A DNA stretch of 64,000 bases from positions 15,810,052 to 15,874,051 of the forward strand of contig NC_088776.1 in the NCBI RefSeq assembly GCF_954871325.1. Reading direction: 5' to 3'. Under the pieces are notes generated by a model, which searched no databases, had not been told where the DNA came from, and saw nothing but the letters and a program-made list of their open reading frames with translations. Position 1 is the first letter of the stretch; every line of letters begins with the position of its first letter. The DNA is from Gordionus sp. m RMFG-2023 (lineage: Eukaryota > Nematomorpha > Gordioida > Chordodea > Parachordodidae). Below are positions 1-10,775 of the stretch, one piece after another. A program made the position numbers and the translations under genes.

Positions 1-564
1 TTTACGATTTCCTCGAATATGTAGGAACTGCCACCATAAAGTTTTCTAAAATAGATGATTGGTACGAGATTATTTATTTTATTTTATTTTAAATTAATAA
101 TTTAATTTTATATAATATATTTTAAAATTTTACATTTTTCTATCAAACTAAAAAATCAGGTTTATATAACAATTTTAATATTAATATATAAAAATTTATA
201 TAAAAAAAATCAATCTACACAATTTATAAAAAAATCAATTTATATCATCATAAAAAAAAAGGTTAGTATTAATCGGTCATATCAACAGTCACTAATGTTT
301 ATTATATGGAAATCGATAATAAATTTATAAAATCAGTGCATTTCGAAGGTATAGTGTTTATAACACAATCATACTACTTTCTCTATTTGCGTAATTCATA
401 ATCATATAAATTAACAATTATACATTATTAAATCCATATAAGAGTCAGCCATTACCAGATAATTCGTTCATCCCCATTGGCTATATGATTCTTTCAAAAT
501 CCTAGTAGGCCACTCAATACATTTTTTTAAACTCATACAACTTACCGCTGGGAGAGGGGGAAAC
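1..564. other. AT-rich stretch, nothing recognised
   Basis: I see only AT-rich sequence with short homopolymer runs and no open frame, repeat end or motif that I can support. Confidence 0.5.
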
Positions 565-1711
565 TAAAGATCTGAATCCGCCCGAAGTGGCAAGCGGGCG
601 AGCGGGTTAAATTTTTTTAAAGAACGGGCGAGCGGTTGGGCCGGTTTATTTAAACTAATAGCGGGAATGGGGGTGAGTTAAAAAATTTACCTTTTATTTA
701 TTATTTAAAATCATTTATGTAAATTTTTTAAAAAAATGCTGCATGAAATTTCAACATATTTCAATCGATATCTGAGGATGTGTTGATGTCGAAAACATGT
801 AGCTTGGATCCACATGGATGAAAATCTGATTTTGCCCTTTTCTCCAAAAGTAAAGAGAATTCAATTAAAGGTATTAAATTATAAATGCAAGTTTGAAATA
901 TATAGTATCCATGTCAAAATTAAACAACATCAAATGGGAATTGACTGTTACAGAAGAGAGCACCTTAAATGACATAACAAAATATTTACATCTTAAAGTA
1001 GCGATTTTTGTATAATTTAGAAAGATTTTAGACCACTTAGTTAAGTATAAGTTTACCATTCATAAACAATTAATTTAAATTACTTTTTTAAATTTATTAT
1101 TAATGGTTTCACTTTTTATTTAAATATCTCATTTAAGTAGAGGATATGCTATAAACGGACACAAGAAAAAGATCCAAGCTATCAAGATTAATCAGTGCTT
1201 CTTCTGAAAGAGGAATTAACATTGCTGGAAGATTTATTATACATAAAAAGAACTTATGTGAATCCAGAAAATGTGGATTCATTATTATTATGGCATTATA
1301 ATTATAAATAATATCAATATTAATTTTATATTTTTTACATAAATATTTTATTATATCAAATAAATTTCTTATCCGTAATTTAAATTGAATAATTTATTTT
1401 TGCTTAATATAACAATTTCCTAATTTATATAACTTTCTTTGTAGGGATGTAACGCTGAAATTGAAACTTTTTTTAAAATTATAAAAAAATTGAAAGAATG
1501 AGCTTATTTAAATATTATGGGCAGATTGGTTTAAATTTTTTTTTATATAATGGGCAGAAAAGTGAAAAAATTTAGACCAATGGGCGGGTAAAGAATTTTA
1601 TCATGGGCGGGCAGGTATATTTTTAAAAAGGTTGGGCTGGCTGGTTAAATTTTTTTTAAATATTGGAAGGGCGGGCTTGTAGGGAAAACAAATTTAGGAT
1701 GTTGGGGATTA
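565..1711 (+). mobile_element. Degenerate hAT transposon with GC-rich ends
   Basis: The left end (TAAAGATCTGAATCC, then blocks of GGGCGAGCGGG) resembles the reverse complement of the right end of the hAT at 24789-25703. The right side again carries GGGCGGGC blocks spaced by runs of T and A. Between them lies a remnant of the hAT dimerisation domain on the plus strand. No target duplication can be seen, and the right end near 1711 is a guess from weak alignment with the better copy. It is an old, broken relative of the 24.8-kb element in the opposite orientation. Confidence 0.55.
1190..1305 (+). pseudogene. hAT transposase C-terminal (hATC) remnant
   Basis: Plus-strand translation gives ASSERGINIAGRF followed by a degraded tail. 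This matches the hATC signature (A/S-S-SERxFSxAG), the dimerisation region at the C terminus of hAT transposases. The same segment in the element at 24789-25703 reads SSERGFSIAGRF, so the two are relatives. Only about 35 codons are recognisable and no start or zinc finger is visible. It is a fossil and not a gene. Confidence 0.6.
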
Positions 1712-2085
1712 GGATCCTAACATCCAGATCGGCCTTTGATCTGGTCCCACTTATAAAAAAATTCTGATTAGTTATTTCTTCCCGTGCTTATTTTTATTTT
1801 TCATTTTTTGAAATACATAATATCTTTAAATCATCTACATAAATGTTGGTTGAACAATTGGAAACACTAATTCTAAAATCTATGGCTATATATCATGTTT
1901 TATTATTGCTTACGAGTGCTTTAACCTGAATGTTTCATGTTTTATTAGTGTCTATGAGTGCTTTAACCCATCTAATAGCAAGAATAGAAGATTAATACTA
2001 GAAAATAAATTTTGGCCAACTTACGGTTAAAAATCGACTAAAATTTTTAGCAATATCTTATTGCCTAATTATATATTATAGTCAA
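1712..2085. other. No gene seen
   Basis: This is AT-rich spacer between two elements. A short near-direct repeat (ATGTTTTATTA followed by TACGAGTGC/TATGAGTGC and TTTAACC) occurs near 1890-1970. I see nothing else. Confidence 0.4.
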
Positions 2086-2797
2086 TGTCTAATTTGGGCA
2101 TCGTTGGGACAATTTTTGCTCAAACAGTTACCCAATTTATCAAGACTTTTTACTTAAAAAAACATTTTGCCATCTATTATATTCTTAGTCTAGCAAAAAG
2201 TGTGATTATGTTAAACCAATTTAAAATAATTTTTTCACTAGTATTAATTCATCAAAATCATGAGTTAAATTATATATGTATATATAGACTTATACAAAAT
2301 TGAATGTATAAAATTCGTATAAAATTGTTATATACAAAATAAGAATAAAAATATAAAATTAATTTATAAAATCAAATATTATCTTTGTTTATTTAGTTAA
2401 TATATCTTATTTGCATGGCATTTGATAATGTCTACTTTGAATTTATGAATATTGTGAACATCTTTTAGCAAATTCATTTGAGTAAGATGATTTAGAAATT
2501 TAATAATTTAACTTTTTACAAAACTCGTGTTATTTTTTTTCTTTATTAATTTTATTATCTGACCTGAATAGTTTTAAAAAGGTGATAAAATTTTATAATA
2601 CAAATGAATGAATGTAATAAAAAAATAACAGATACCAACTTGTTAGAGGTAATACGCAAATGGGCATAAAATTAAAAATCTGTCCACTTTATAAAATAGT
2701 TGCCCAATTTATCAAGGCGTTTTCTAATAGTCAATAGGAATTGGATTGGGACTCAAAATCTTGAGTTGCCCTTATTATCAAGAGCCCAAATTAGACA
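2086..2797. mobile_element. Non-autonomous element with 14-bp perfect TIRs
   Basis: The segment starts with TGTCTAATTTGGGC and ends with its exact reverse complement GCCCAAATTAGACA, 712 bp apart. Inside each end lies a direct near-repeat, GTTACCCAATTTATCAAGAC near 2126 and GTTGCCCAATTTATCAAGGC near 2699. I could not find a convincing target duplication at the termini, so the superfamily is unassigned. It carries no supportable coding sequence. Confidence 0.45.
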
Positions 2798-2869
2798 GGA
2801 GTTATTGTATTTTTATCCGATTGGTATAGAGTAAAAATACAAAGATTCCTAGATAAATAAGAAAAATTA

Positions 2870-3370
2870 TAAAATTAGCCTCTTATCAGAAGGAAAAATA
2901 TAAAAGAACTAAATATCTTTTGCGCTAATATTTAGTGCCTGACTAGTATTTATTATTTTCTCAATCATTTTTATAAACCAAAATAACCGAGTTAAAAACA
3001 AAATGTAACTTTTATGTCCATCTTTGTGAAGTGGTTAAGCTTTTGGTAACATTAATCCTGATGCTTATATCAAACCATTAAGTAGTGTTTAATTAGTGCA
3101 TTTTTTGGTTTTAATCTGTGTAATATATAGTTTAAGGTGAAATAAATTAGGTAAAATAATAAAAGTACAAAATAACATCACGTCAGAACAGAGAATATAG
3201 AAATTCTATATTTGGTTTGTGTTAATATTTAATGCCTTACTTATTAATTTGTCAATCAATTTTGCCAACCACAGAAAATAATTGTATAATAAGGCAATTA
3301 AAAATTATATCACGCTTTAACCGTGAAGTCAATCAAACTTCTGGAAGCATTAACCCTAAAATATATATCC
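2870..3370. repeat. Old diverged tandem duplication (~300-bp unit)
   Basis: A block starting around 2870 (CAGAAGGAAAAATATA, then GCTAATATTTAGTGCC, TCTCAATCATTTTTATAAACCA, TTAATCCTGATGC) recurs in the same order about 300 bp later (CAGAACAGAGAATATAG, GTTAATATTTAATGCC, TGTCAATCAATTTTGCCAACCA, TTAACCCTAAAAT). The copies are much diverged. The unit contains a tRNA-like GAAGTGGTTAAGC stretch but no convincing Pol III boxes. Confidence 0.45.
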
Positions 3371-3734
3371 ATAATGTTGCGTTATTATAATTATATATTT
3401 TTGTAATCTAATTTTATTTTTATATTACATTTTATGAATTCAAATTTATCTTTTCAACTTAACTTTTTATTTTTGTAATTCAACTTATATTACTTATTAT
3501 TTTGCGTAACCTTATTTATATAAATTTCGGTTTAACTTTACTTTTTTTATATTATTTTATTTTTTATATTTGTTTATATTCTAATTTATATTTTATAAAA
3601 GGTATAAATACCTTAAGAAAAGAAAAAAGAAATTAGTCAATAAAGTTAATAAAATATATTTTTACTGACTCAAACCTCGCACCATATCGTCACCAACCTT
3701 ATTCTTTGCATGGTGCCCTTTGGGTGGTGGACTA

Positions 3735-4080
3735 GAAAAAGATGACTACCTAATCTGCTGAGATGACCATCTAATCTATGACGATTGCTTAATCCATTGA
3801 GATGACTCTATTTATATGACTACCTATTGTGACGATTGTTTAATCCATTGAGATGACTCTATTTAGACTACCTATTGTGACGATTGTTTAATCCATTGAG
3901 ATGACTCTATTTATATGACTACCTATTGTGTTGATTGCTTAACCTATGGAGATGACTACCTATTATGACTCTACCTTGTGCTTAACCTATGGAGATGACT
4001 ACCTATTATGACTACCTTATCTATTGTGATGTTATGACTACCTTATCTATTGTGACTACCTAAACTACTGAGATGACCAA
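3735..4080. repeat. Minisatellite, ~48-51-bp units
   Basis: Repeats of GACGATTGTTTAATCCATTG AGATGACTCTATTTATATGA CTACCTATTGT start near 3780, 3831, 3879 and 3929, giving periods of 51, 48 and about 50 bp. They degrade into shorter GGAGATGACTACCTATTATG units up to 4080. Sequences on both sides (TGGTGCCCTTTGGGTGGTGGACT and TGGTGTCCCGGCTCTGGATG) also look related to each other, so the array may lie inside a larger duplicated unit. Confidence 0.75.
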
Positions 4081-4589
4081 GAATCAAACCTTAGTACGTT
4101 CTTTAATGCAAAAAGTTTCTTTCTTTATGGTGTCCCGGCTCTGGATGTTGGACTGGAATATAATAGCCAGCACCTAACCTAATGTGACAACCTAGGAAGA
4201 ACTGATATGGAAGTTGAACGATAGGTTATGAATTCTATTTTGTGAGACCAATGATGGTTACTTATTATTCTAATCCACGTAAGAAGTATTATAAATTAAA
4301 ATTTTATGCCAGGATAAAGGCATGTTATAAATTTTTAAAATTACTAAAATGTAAAATCATAATGGATAATATTGATATTTTTTGATTTCTTGAATGATGA
4401 CCAATTGTTGTAAATTAACATAAACCTAAAGATGAATTCTTAAATATAATTAAAAATATTAAAAATCCTAAACAAGAAGATAAAACTTAATTTTAAATAT
4501 GTTAAAATGTAATTTTTAAATCACATGATTGATTCAAATAACCTTCATAAGTAATACTTAATATGATAAATGCCCGATTTGCACTTAAC
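4081..4589. other. No gene seen
   Basis: This spacer contains the second flank copy of the minisatellite (about 4120-4180), then plain AT-rich sequence. I see nothing else. Confidence 0.4.
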
Positions 4590-4910
4590 ATAGTCGTGTC
4601 CAATAATTTCCTATGGGGGGGCGATGGGGGTTTCTGTCATTATTGTAGGTCTAGGTTCATTTTTTGTATACTTTTGGCTAAGTTATATTTTATAAAAATA
4701 ATATTGGTTTTTCGCATTTTTTTTTTATAAAATTCTTTATTTCTAAAAATTTGAATGCATCGTTATTTTAATTAACCTTTACTTATTTTTCTTTCAAATT
4801 ATTGTTTATAGTAATATATTGAATACATTGGTGAGGGGAGGGGGACTTTTTTATTAACTTAAAATGATATTCACGAGAACCGAATTCCCGATGGGAGGAA
4901 GGCTTTGCCC
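4590..4910 (+). repeat. Dispersed G-tract repeat, family D, copy 1
   Basis: About 320 bp shared with 43385-43730 (same strand) and 10490-10775 (opposite strand). Common order: GGGGGTTTC, a T-rich part containing TTTTTCGC, TCGTTATT, TTTCTTTCAAATT, TATAGTAATATATTG, a G-rich run, then TTAACTTAAAATGATATTCA and CGAGAAC. There are no TIRs, no Pol III boxes and no coding frame, so its class (SINE, LINE tail or MITE) is undecided. Confidence 0.6.
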
Positions 4911-5779
4911 CTTTCCTATATCTTGATTACTCGCTTGTTATTTTAGATATTTATATTAATAATTTAAGAGGAAATTTAAAAGAAATGAGAGAAAAGTTTC
5001 ATCTAAATATCAATATAAAAATCTAACATTTTACCAAATCATATTCTAACTACTTTGTACCTCACTGGTCAAATGTAAAATGTTTTTTAATTATCTAAAT
5101 TAAATTTAAAAGTTGCTTAAATTTTTTAAAACAATATTACTATCATAAAATTTGATTTTCAATATCATTGGGGGGGGGGGGAGAATTACAAACTAGATTT
5201 ATTAACTTTAATTTAAAAAATTAACAAACATTTATAAATAATCGATCACTTTTAATTTAAGATACAATAGAATTGATTTTTTTAAAAAGGTAACTATTGT
5301 TACATTCCCCAAAATACAGGATAAAAGTAACTTTACCAAAATGCAACTGGTTACAATTAAACTGTGCATTTTAATTAAGAATGTGCATATGCGCGTTTTA
5401 ATTGAGAATGTGTATACTGCGCATTTTGATTAAAAAACTAATAATAATTTTAATAAAGTGTGTATTTTATATTAAAAAATGCCTAAAATAATTTATTCTC
5501 ATATTGTTTTAATTAGCTCAATGGCGAAATTCAATATATTATCAATTAAATTGTCTATACAATTTGAGTAATGTTTTGAAGTTAAAAAAAACAGGATTTT
5601 TATAGAATTTTTTGCTTAGAAGAAGAAGAGCTTGGTGATGCTTTGAAGGAAATATTTTTACGTTTTCTGTATTTGGTTTATTTTACTATTTTTATCAAAA
5701 GGGTTTTTGTATTTTCTTGTGTTTTTAATAGATATATTGGGGATCTTTAGAAGACATGTTAAGCATTTTTTTTTTGAAT
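4911..5779. other. No gene seen; contains a 12-G run
   Basis: This is an AT-rich spacer. A run of 12 G lies at 5170-5181. A local three-fold repeat of TGTGCAT/TGCGCGTTTTAATTGAGAATG occurs at about 5364-5430. I see no gene. Confidence 0.4.
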
Positions 5780-5965
5780 ATACTTTTGCGAAGATTTTAT
5801 TTAAAACATTTCCATATTTTATAATTTATTTGAAAATAAAATTATTTGACTAGCAAAAAATTGTTAAAATAACATATTTATATATTCTTTCAATTTTCAC
5901 AAGTTAAATAATTTTATTTAAAAAATATGGAAATATTTTAAATTAAATCTGCACAACACTGTAAA
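5780..5965. repeat. Imperfect long inverted repeat
   Basis: Left arm at about 5785-5853 (GAAGATTTTATTTAAAACAT, then TTCCATATTTTATAA and TAAAATTATTTGACT). Its reverse complement appears at about 5897-5960 as AGTTAAATAATTTTATTT, AAAAATATGGAAAT and TTTTAAATTAAATC. The arms are about 65-70 bp with several mismatches, and the loop is about 45 bp. It could be a decayed palindromic MITE, but no target duplication is visible. Confidence 0.5.
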
Positions 5966-6044
5966 ATTGTTCATATTATAATGGTTTTTTAGTTTGAAAT
6001 AGACTTTGAATATAAAATATTCATGCAAATATTAAAAACACTAG

Positions 6045-7307
6045 AAGGGAACTTGCCGAGGCTGACAAAATTTACTAACTAATTTTCTCAAATAAGGAAA
6101 TGAATTTTCCGGCTTCCAAAACTTCAAAATATTTTCATTATTATTTATAAGCTATGAAACTACTTTCATCTTTAGATGTTGATGCTTCATCAGAATCATC
6201 TAGAAATTCTCTAAATGTTTCATTTAGAATATACTGTTATTTATGTGTGTAGGATAAATTAGAAAAGTTGTAAATGATAGTTGGCAATGGCTTATTCTTA
6301 TCTTCTAATTTTATAACATTTAGCCTTTTTAAGGTTGTTTTATATCGTCTATTAAAAACTTAAGACTTTTGAAATTCGGATCTAGAATTAAGCCTACCTA
6401 TGTAGTGGCTGCATAATAAATCTTTCCTGAGAAATGTTCGGTTTTTTAGAGTTTTGATTATTATTGTATCAAATTTAGAAGGTTGACGAAATTTTACTAA
6501 TTTTTATTTCCATAGATAAACTTCATTTATTATGGGACATGAATCTGCGCTCAGAGCAATCAGTGTACTAAGTATATTTATTATGATCATTATGTGGTAA
6601 ATCATTCAAAGAATTTCGTATTAAGGTCAGACCATTTAATATATACATAAACCATTGAGAGGAAAGCTTAAAAATTAATATCCCAATATAGAGAAAACAA
6701 ATTAATACTTAAATATACATATTTTAAAAAAAATATGAATCTAAATGCATTGGAAAAATTACTGTTATTTATACATATATTAAATAATTATAATTTTGTA
6801 TTTTAGAAATTTTAAAAATTAACAATAAGTTATTAAGTTGTTTAATCTTCCTATAAATTTTAACTGTTTATAATGTGCAAAGGATTAATATATGTATATA
6901 TTAAAGATAAGTGAAAAAAAAAATATTTATATTAAATTTATTTTTTCCCAAATTTCTATTGCAGAACAAGCGTTGAGAGAAATATTCTTTTCCACTTCTT
7001 TCAAATTTTATAAGGCGGGAAAAAATGTTGTTAATAAAATGCGGAAGTTTTTTTTGTTAAAAATTATTCTTTTTTTCAAAAAGAACTAAATTAAATTAAA
7101 AAATGTACATTATAATTATAAAATTGTATATATTAATAAAAAACAATTTTGAAACTTAAAATTTCCGTGATTCATGGGGAGTTTATGTACACGCCCAAAA
7201 TTTTGGAAACCATCCCAGTCATGCCTAATAATTTAAAATTTATTCACACTACGCCGTAACCCACCGGACCCATCGTGTCACTAGTAATTTCACGGCCGCG
7301 CCCACCT
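6045..7307 (-). mobile_element. Decayed hAT copy, relative of the 29618-38161 hAT
   Basis: The copy shares segments in the same order with the larger hAT at 29618-38161: TTCCAAAACTTCAAAATATT, GATGTTGATGCTTCATCAGA, AAACTTAAGACTTTTGAAAT, then AAATGCGGAAG and AAAATTTCCGTGATTC. It ends with GGCCGCGCCCACCT, as the larger copy does (GGCCCGCGCCCACCT). The left end is worn away, so 6045 is approximate. It is shorter than the autonomous-type copy and carries no complete transposase frame. Confidence 0.65.
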
Positions 7308-8139
7308 CTAGTATGGTTAGAGTTTACATCTATTCTTTATATTCTAATGATGGATCATGTTTCCCCGTGAGTTATCAACAAAGTATGAATAATTTCAGCC
7401 AACATTTTTAGTAATTATATGTCCAGTTTTTTAATGTCGCACTAATCTTTTTAATTTTGATAGATTGATTTTCAATAATACTTATTAATAAAATCATTAT
7501 GGAAAATTTATACAAAAAGGTTGAGAAAATTAAAGGTGATTAATTTAATCGAGCATGCTAACCTTGGATGGAACCTTCAGATATTCTAAGAATAATGAAT
7601 TCTGTGGCTCTACCCTCCAAAGCCCATGTAGAGGTTATGACCATGAGCTCCCCAAATAATTAAAATTTTTAAGGTATTTCAGTGAAGATTTTTCAATAAC
7701 TTATCGATTATATGCAAAATATATGTGGGCAAAATTATTTTTGGTTTGAATTATAACTGTTTTTGGCGTTTAAGGTAACCACAAGCCTTACCTAGTTATT
7801 CATGTAACTTTTCTAGCAGTTTTATCATTGATACATTATTAACTATAAGAAACATTATTTCTATACTATGAAGATTTTAAGAATAACATTCTATAGCAGC
7901 ATTTTCTAATATATATTTATATTATGATATAAAATAATATGTCAGCAGTAGCGTTTTTGTTATGTTTTTACACTGGGCTTAGAAGGTTAAAACCACCCAA
8001 TTTACCTAAGCTTTAAAAATAAAATAATGAACTAGGCTGGTCATGTTAAAAATAGGATATGTATATAAGAAGCTTAGAATATGAATTAGGTAATATTTAT
8101 GCAATATATTATAGTATAATATGTAACAAATATTAGATA
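7308..8139. other. No gene seen
   Basis: Ordinary AT-rich spacer between two hAT elements. No open frame or repeat end is supported. Confidence 0.4.
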
Positions 8140-8339
8140 ATATTAAGCAGGGATGTGCAATTTGACCGATCAAATATAATTCGGTCAATTGACTTATATT
8201 TAAAAGCTCAAATATGGTTAAATACGGTCAATCAAGTTGCTTTTCAAGACAATATTAGCTTTATTTTATATATAATAATAAAAAATGAATATATATATAA
8301 TATTAAATTATATATTTTTTTAAAATTCTATAATTAATG

Positions 8340-8661
8340 TTTCGCTCTCCGTGGCAGTCTTGTTCTGCAATCGATTTCTTATCTTCGTAAGAATATTCAC
8401 CCAAACAGACCAATTTCACTCTGAAAATAAGTATAACTAGGAATTGTTAGTAAGATATTAGACACTTCTCTTAATATTCAAGGCGGGCAAAGCATTTTCC
8501 AACCATTTGAGGGCGAAATCTGATTGTTTATTATAAAAGATATTGCTTTCTACATATTTTGACTTAAATATACCACCACTTTTACTTCTAAAATTTATGA
8601 TATCACTTAAAAAACTTTGATTATTATCACCTTGTAAAATGCCTAATTTAGGTATTATCAT
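8340..8661 (-). pseudogene. hAT transposase C-terminal fragment
   Basis: A minus-strand open stretch (8458-8661, 67 codons) contains FALKWLENALPALNIKRSV. The following sequence, in shifted frames, contains TIPSYTYFQSE and ILTKIRNRLQNKTATESE. These fit the hATC order: W near a lysine, P-x-L, then an S-E motif, then (K/R)xRNRLxxKTA. hATC is the dimerisation and catalytic-completion region of hAT transposases. At least one frame change separates the pieces and there is no N-terminal part, so it is not a working gene. I first considered an IS630-type DDE protein, but the hAT ends decide against that. Confidence 0.6.
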
Positions 8662-9102
8662 GCTTTATCAAACTCATTACTAGTAAGATACACTCTTATA
8701 TTGGGGACTCAATAAATAATCAGCAGTTTAAGCACATGTATTTGAATTGTTTTTCCTTTTTCAGCATCTTTAATTTTTTTTTTCTTCAGGTGGAGAAATT
8801 ATAATATAAAGCATGATTGAAAATTTTATTTTCGAATAATTATTGGTAATTTCCTTCGGATAAATTTAATTTCTTCAAAAGCTACTTTCAGAGCTTTCCT
8901 GCATATTTGTATTTATTCCTTACATTTTAATGACGATGCCCATTGCTTGGATAATTGTTCATAGTAATATAAATTGGCAATCAGTAATTTTCTCAAACCA
9001 TGCTTTAGCAAAATTAGTATATTTAATTATATATTGAAATCCAATTAAATTAATAATGAGAAAAATTCTTTTATTTTTATTATTTTAAATAGAAATTGTA
9101 AT

Positions 9103-9165
9103 ATTTTAATATGAAAATTTTATATTTTAATATGAAAATTTTATATTTTAATATAAAATTATAAA
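9103..9165. repeat. 21-bp AT-rich tandem repeat, three units
   Basis: The unit TATTTTAATATGAAAATTTTA is repeated about three times, the last copy diverging. It lies inside the hAT at 8148-9345. Confidence 0.7.
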
Positions 9166-9463
9166 TAAATCGTTGATGATGCAAATATATTTTATAATAA
9201 ATGTATCCTAATTAGATTGATAAATATGCAATAAATTAGTTAATTAAATCAATATATTTATTTACCAATAATATTTTAGAGTATTTAACCGTAAATATTC
9301 TTTATATCAATGGTCGCCAGTCATTTGACCGATTTGCCAACCCTGATATTAAACATGACTTATGGAAATACGTTCTTTTAAAATTATAATTCATCATTAA
9401 ATGCATAGAAAATAGAATTTGATATCTCTATAATCTAATTTTGATGGCCCAGGCTGCCACGCC

Positions 9464-9687
9464 TAGTGTTGTTAAACGGCTCGTTTTGAGCCGTTTTTTA
9501 AAAACGGCTAACTCAATATTTTAGACAGAAAAATATTACCTAAGCCTCGAGATTTCTCTAATGGATGTCCAAAACCTTTGTTTCTTCTGCAAACAAAATC
9601 TTCTAGCTTGCGTGATAGTATTCTGGATGGAATATTGAGTTAGCCGTTTTTAAAATTCGGCTCAAAACGAGCCGTTTAACAACACTA
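9464..9687. mobile_element. MITE family A, copy 1, perfect 8-bp TSD
   Basis: The element starts TAGTGTTGTTAAACGGCTCG and ends with the near-exact reverse complement. It is 224 bp with long palindromic arms (TTTGAGCCG...CGGCTCAAA). It is flanked by a perfect GCCACGCC duplication at 9456-9463 and 9688-9695. The 8-bp duplication and TA..TA ends make it a hAT-type MITE. The central part carries AAGCCTCGAGATTT, which is diagnostic for the family. Confidence 0.9.
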
Positions 9688-9699
9688 GCCACGCCCATA

Positions 9700-10489
9700 C
9701 TTCCTCAAATCTGGAGATGGCTGACCTTCATTGTGCTGGCTGTGTGAATAATTTGAATTTGAATAAAATAAAATAAATAGAAATGCATTTTTATAAAATA
9801 AACGAAGAAAGAATACAATGAACATAATACTAAGAATCTATAAAAAAAAATTAAAACATAATAATTAATTTATTTTGCATAAATTATTTTAGAAATAGGA
9901 CTCTACCTTAATTTGAATTAAATTTTTTGAAGGTTAAAATGTTTATATGAAGTTTTCTTTAATCGAATACTAATTATTAAATCTATTAAAAAAATATTTA
10001 ATTATGTTTAAATTTAAATTATAAGAAAATATTTTTTCATTTTCATTTTATATGAATTACAAAAAGAAAAGCGGCAACTTATCCCCTTAGCTATAGAAAA
10101 GCTTCTAAAAGGTTTATCCCCTTAGCTGTAGAAAACTTAATATAATTGAATTTATTCTATGCAACTTTTAAAAAAATATTTAAAAAAAATAAATATATAT
10201 TTATAACGCCTCATTTTTTAAACAAATAAAACTGAATAATTAATTATAATTTAATTTTTAATAAGAAAATAGTATTCTGAACATTTGACATATATCTTTT
10301 TTACATTGCATAATTCCAATATATTTTTAGATCTTACTCGATAAATTAAAAAATTTATTTTATAAATCTTATAAATATTCATTTTTACATATAATCTAAA
10401 AAACGATATTTAGAAGAGAGCAATTAGGTCTATATAACCAAAAAGTGGGATATTTCCCAACCCACCAGAAATTTGCCTGTTCTTGTAAA
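9700..10489. other. No gene seen; 36-bp tandem pair at ~10079-10140
   Basis: AT-rich spacer. TTATCCCCTTAGCTATAGAA and TTATCCCCTTAGCTGTAGAA lie about 36 bp apart near 10079-10140 as a short tandem duplication. I see nothing else. Confidence 0.5.
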
Positions 10490-10775
10490 TATCATTTTAA
10501 GCTAATACTCCCCCCCCCCCACACACTAGCTCCCCAAAAAATGTATACAATATATCACTATAAACAATAATTTGCAAGAAAATTAGTAAAAAAATTTTTT
10601 AGAATAACGACTATAATTAAACATTTTTTAAAATGATAGGAAGCTCCAAAATAATTTTAATAAAAATATAACAGACGAAGGTCTACAATAGTTGGACCTA
10701 AAGACCTGCAATAAAATTTATGGCGAAACCCCCGCCTAATCGTGCTTTCCCATATAGAAAAATCCTGGAAACGCT
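10490..10775 (-). repeat. Dispersed G-tract repeat, family D, copy 3
   Basis: Reverse-strand copy of the family at 4590 and 43385. Reading the minus strand gives GATTAGGCGGGGGTTTCGCC, ATAAATTTTATTGCAGGTCT, TTATAGTCGTTATTCT, an 11-base G run (10510-10520 on the plus strand as C), then TTAGCTTAAAATGATATTTA. The order matches both other copies. Confidence 0.65.

Larger units (their letters stand above)
8148..9345 (-). mobile_element. hAT transposon with 8-bp target duplication
   Basis: The left end reads CAGGGATGTGCAATTTGACC and the right end, reverse complemented, CAGGGTTGGCAAATCGGTCA. This is the CAGGG-type terminal inverted repeat common in hATs. It is flanked by ATATTAAG at 8140-8147 and ATATTAAA at 9346-9353 (7 of 8 match), the 8-bp duplication expected for hAT. 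The element is 1,198 bp and holds the C-terminal end of a transposase on the minus strand, so it is internally deleted and non-autonomous. Confidence 0.75.

Noticed and set aside
874-1059. Short frames of 60-90 codons scattered through the window (for example 6892-7089, 12527-12721, 31578-31838, 50074-50316, 61426-61653)
   Set aside because: They have I/K/N/Y/F-rich composition as expected from AT-rich noncoding DNA, no conserved motif and no gene context.
3735-4080. CRISPR or satellite centromere array
   Set aside because: Units are directly tandem, few and diverged. It is a small minisatellite.
8458-8661. IS630/Tc1-like DDE transposase exon
   Set aside because: The KWLENALPAL stretch first suggested it, but the CAGGG ends, the 8-bp duplication and the following RNRLQNKTA motif fit hAT better.
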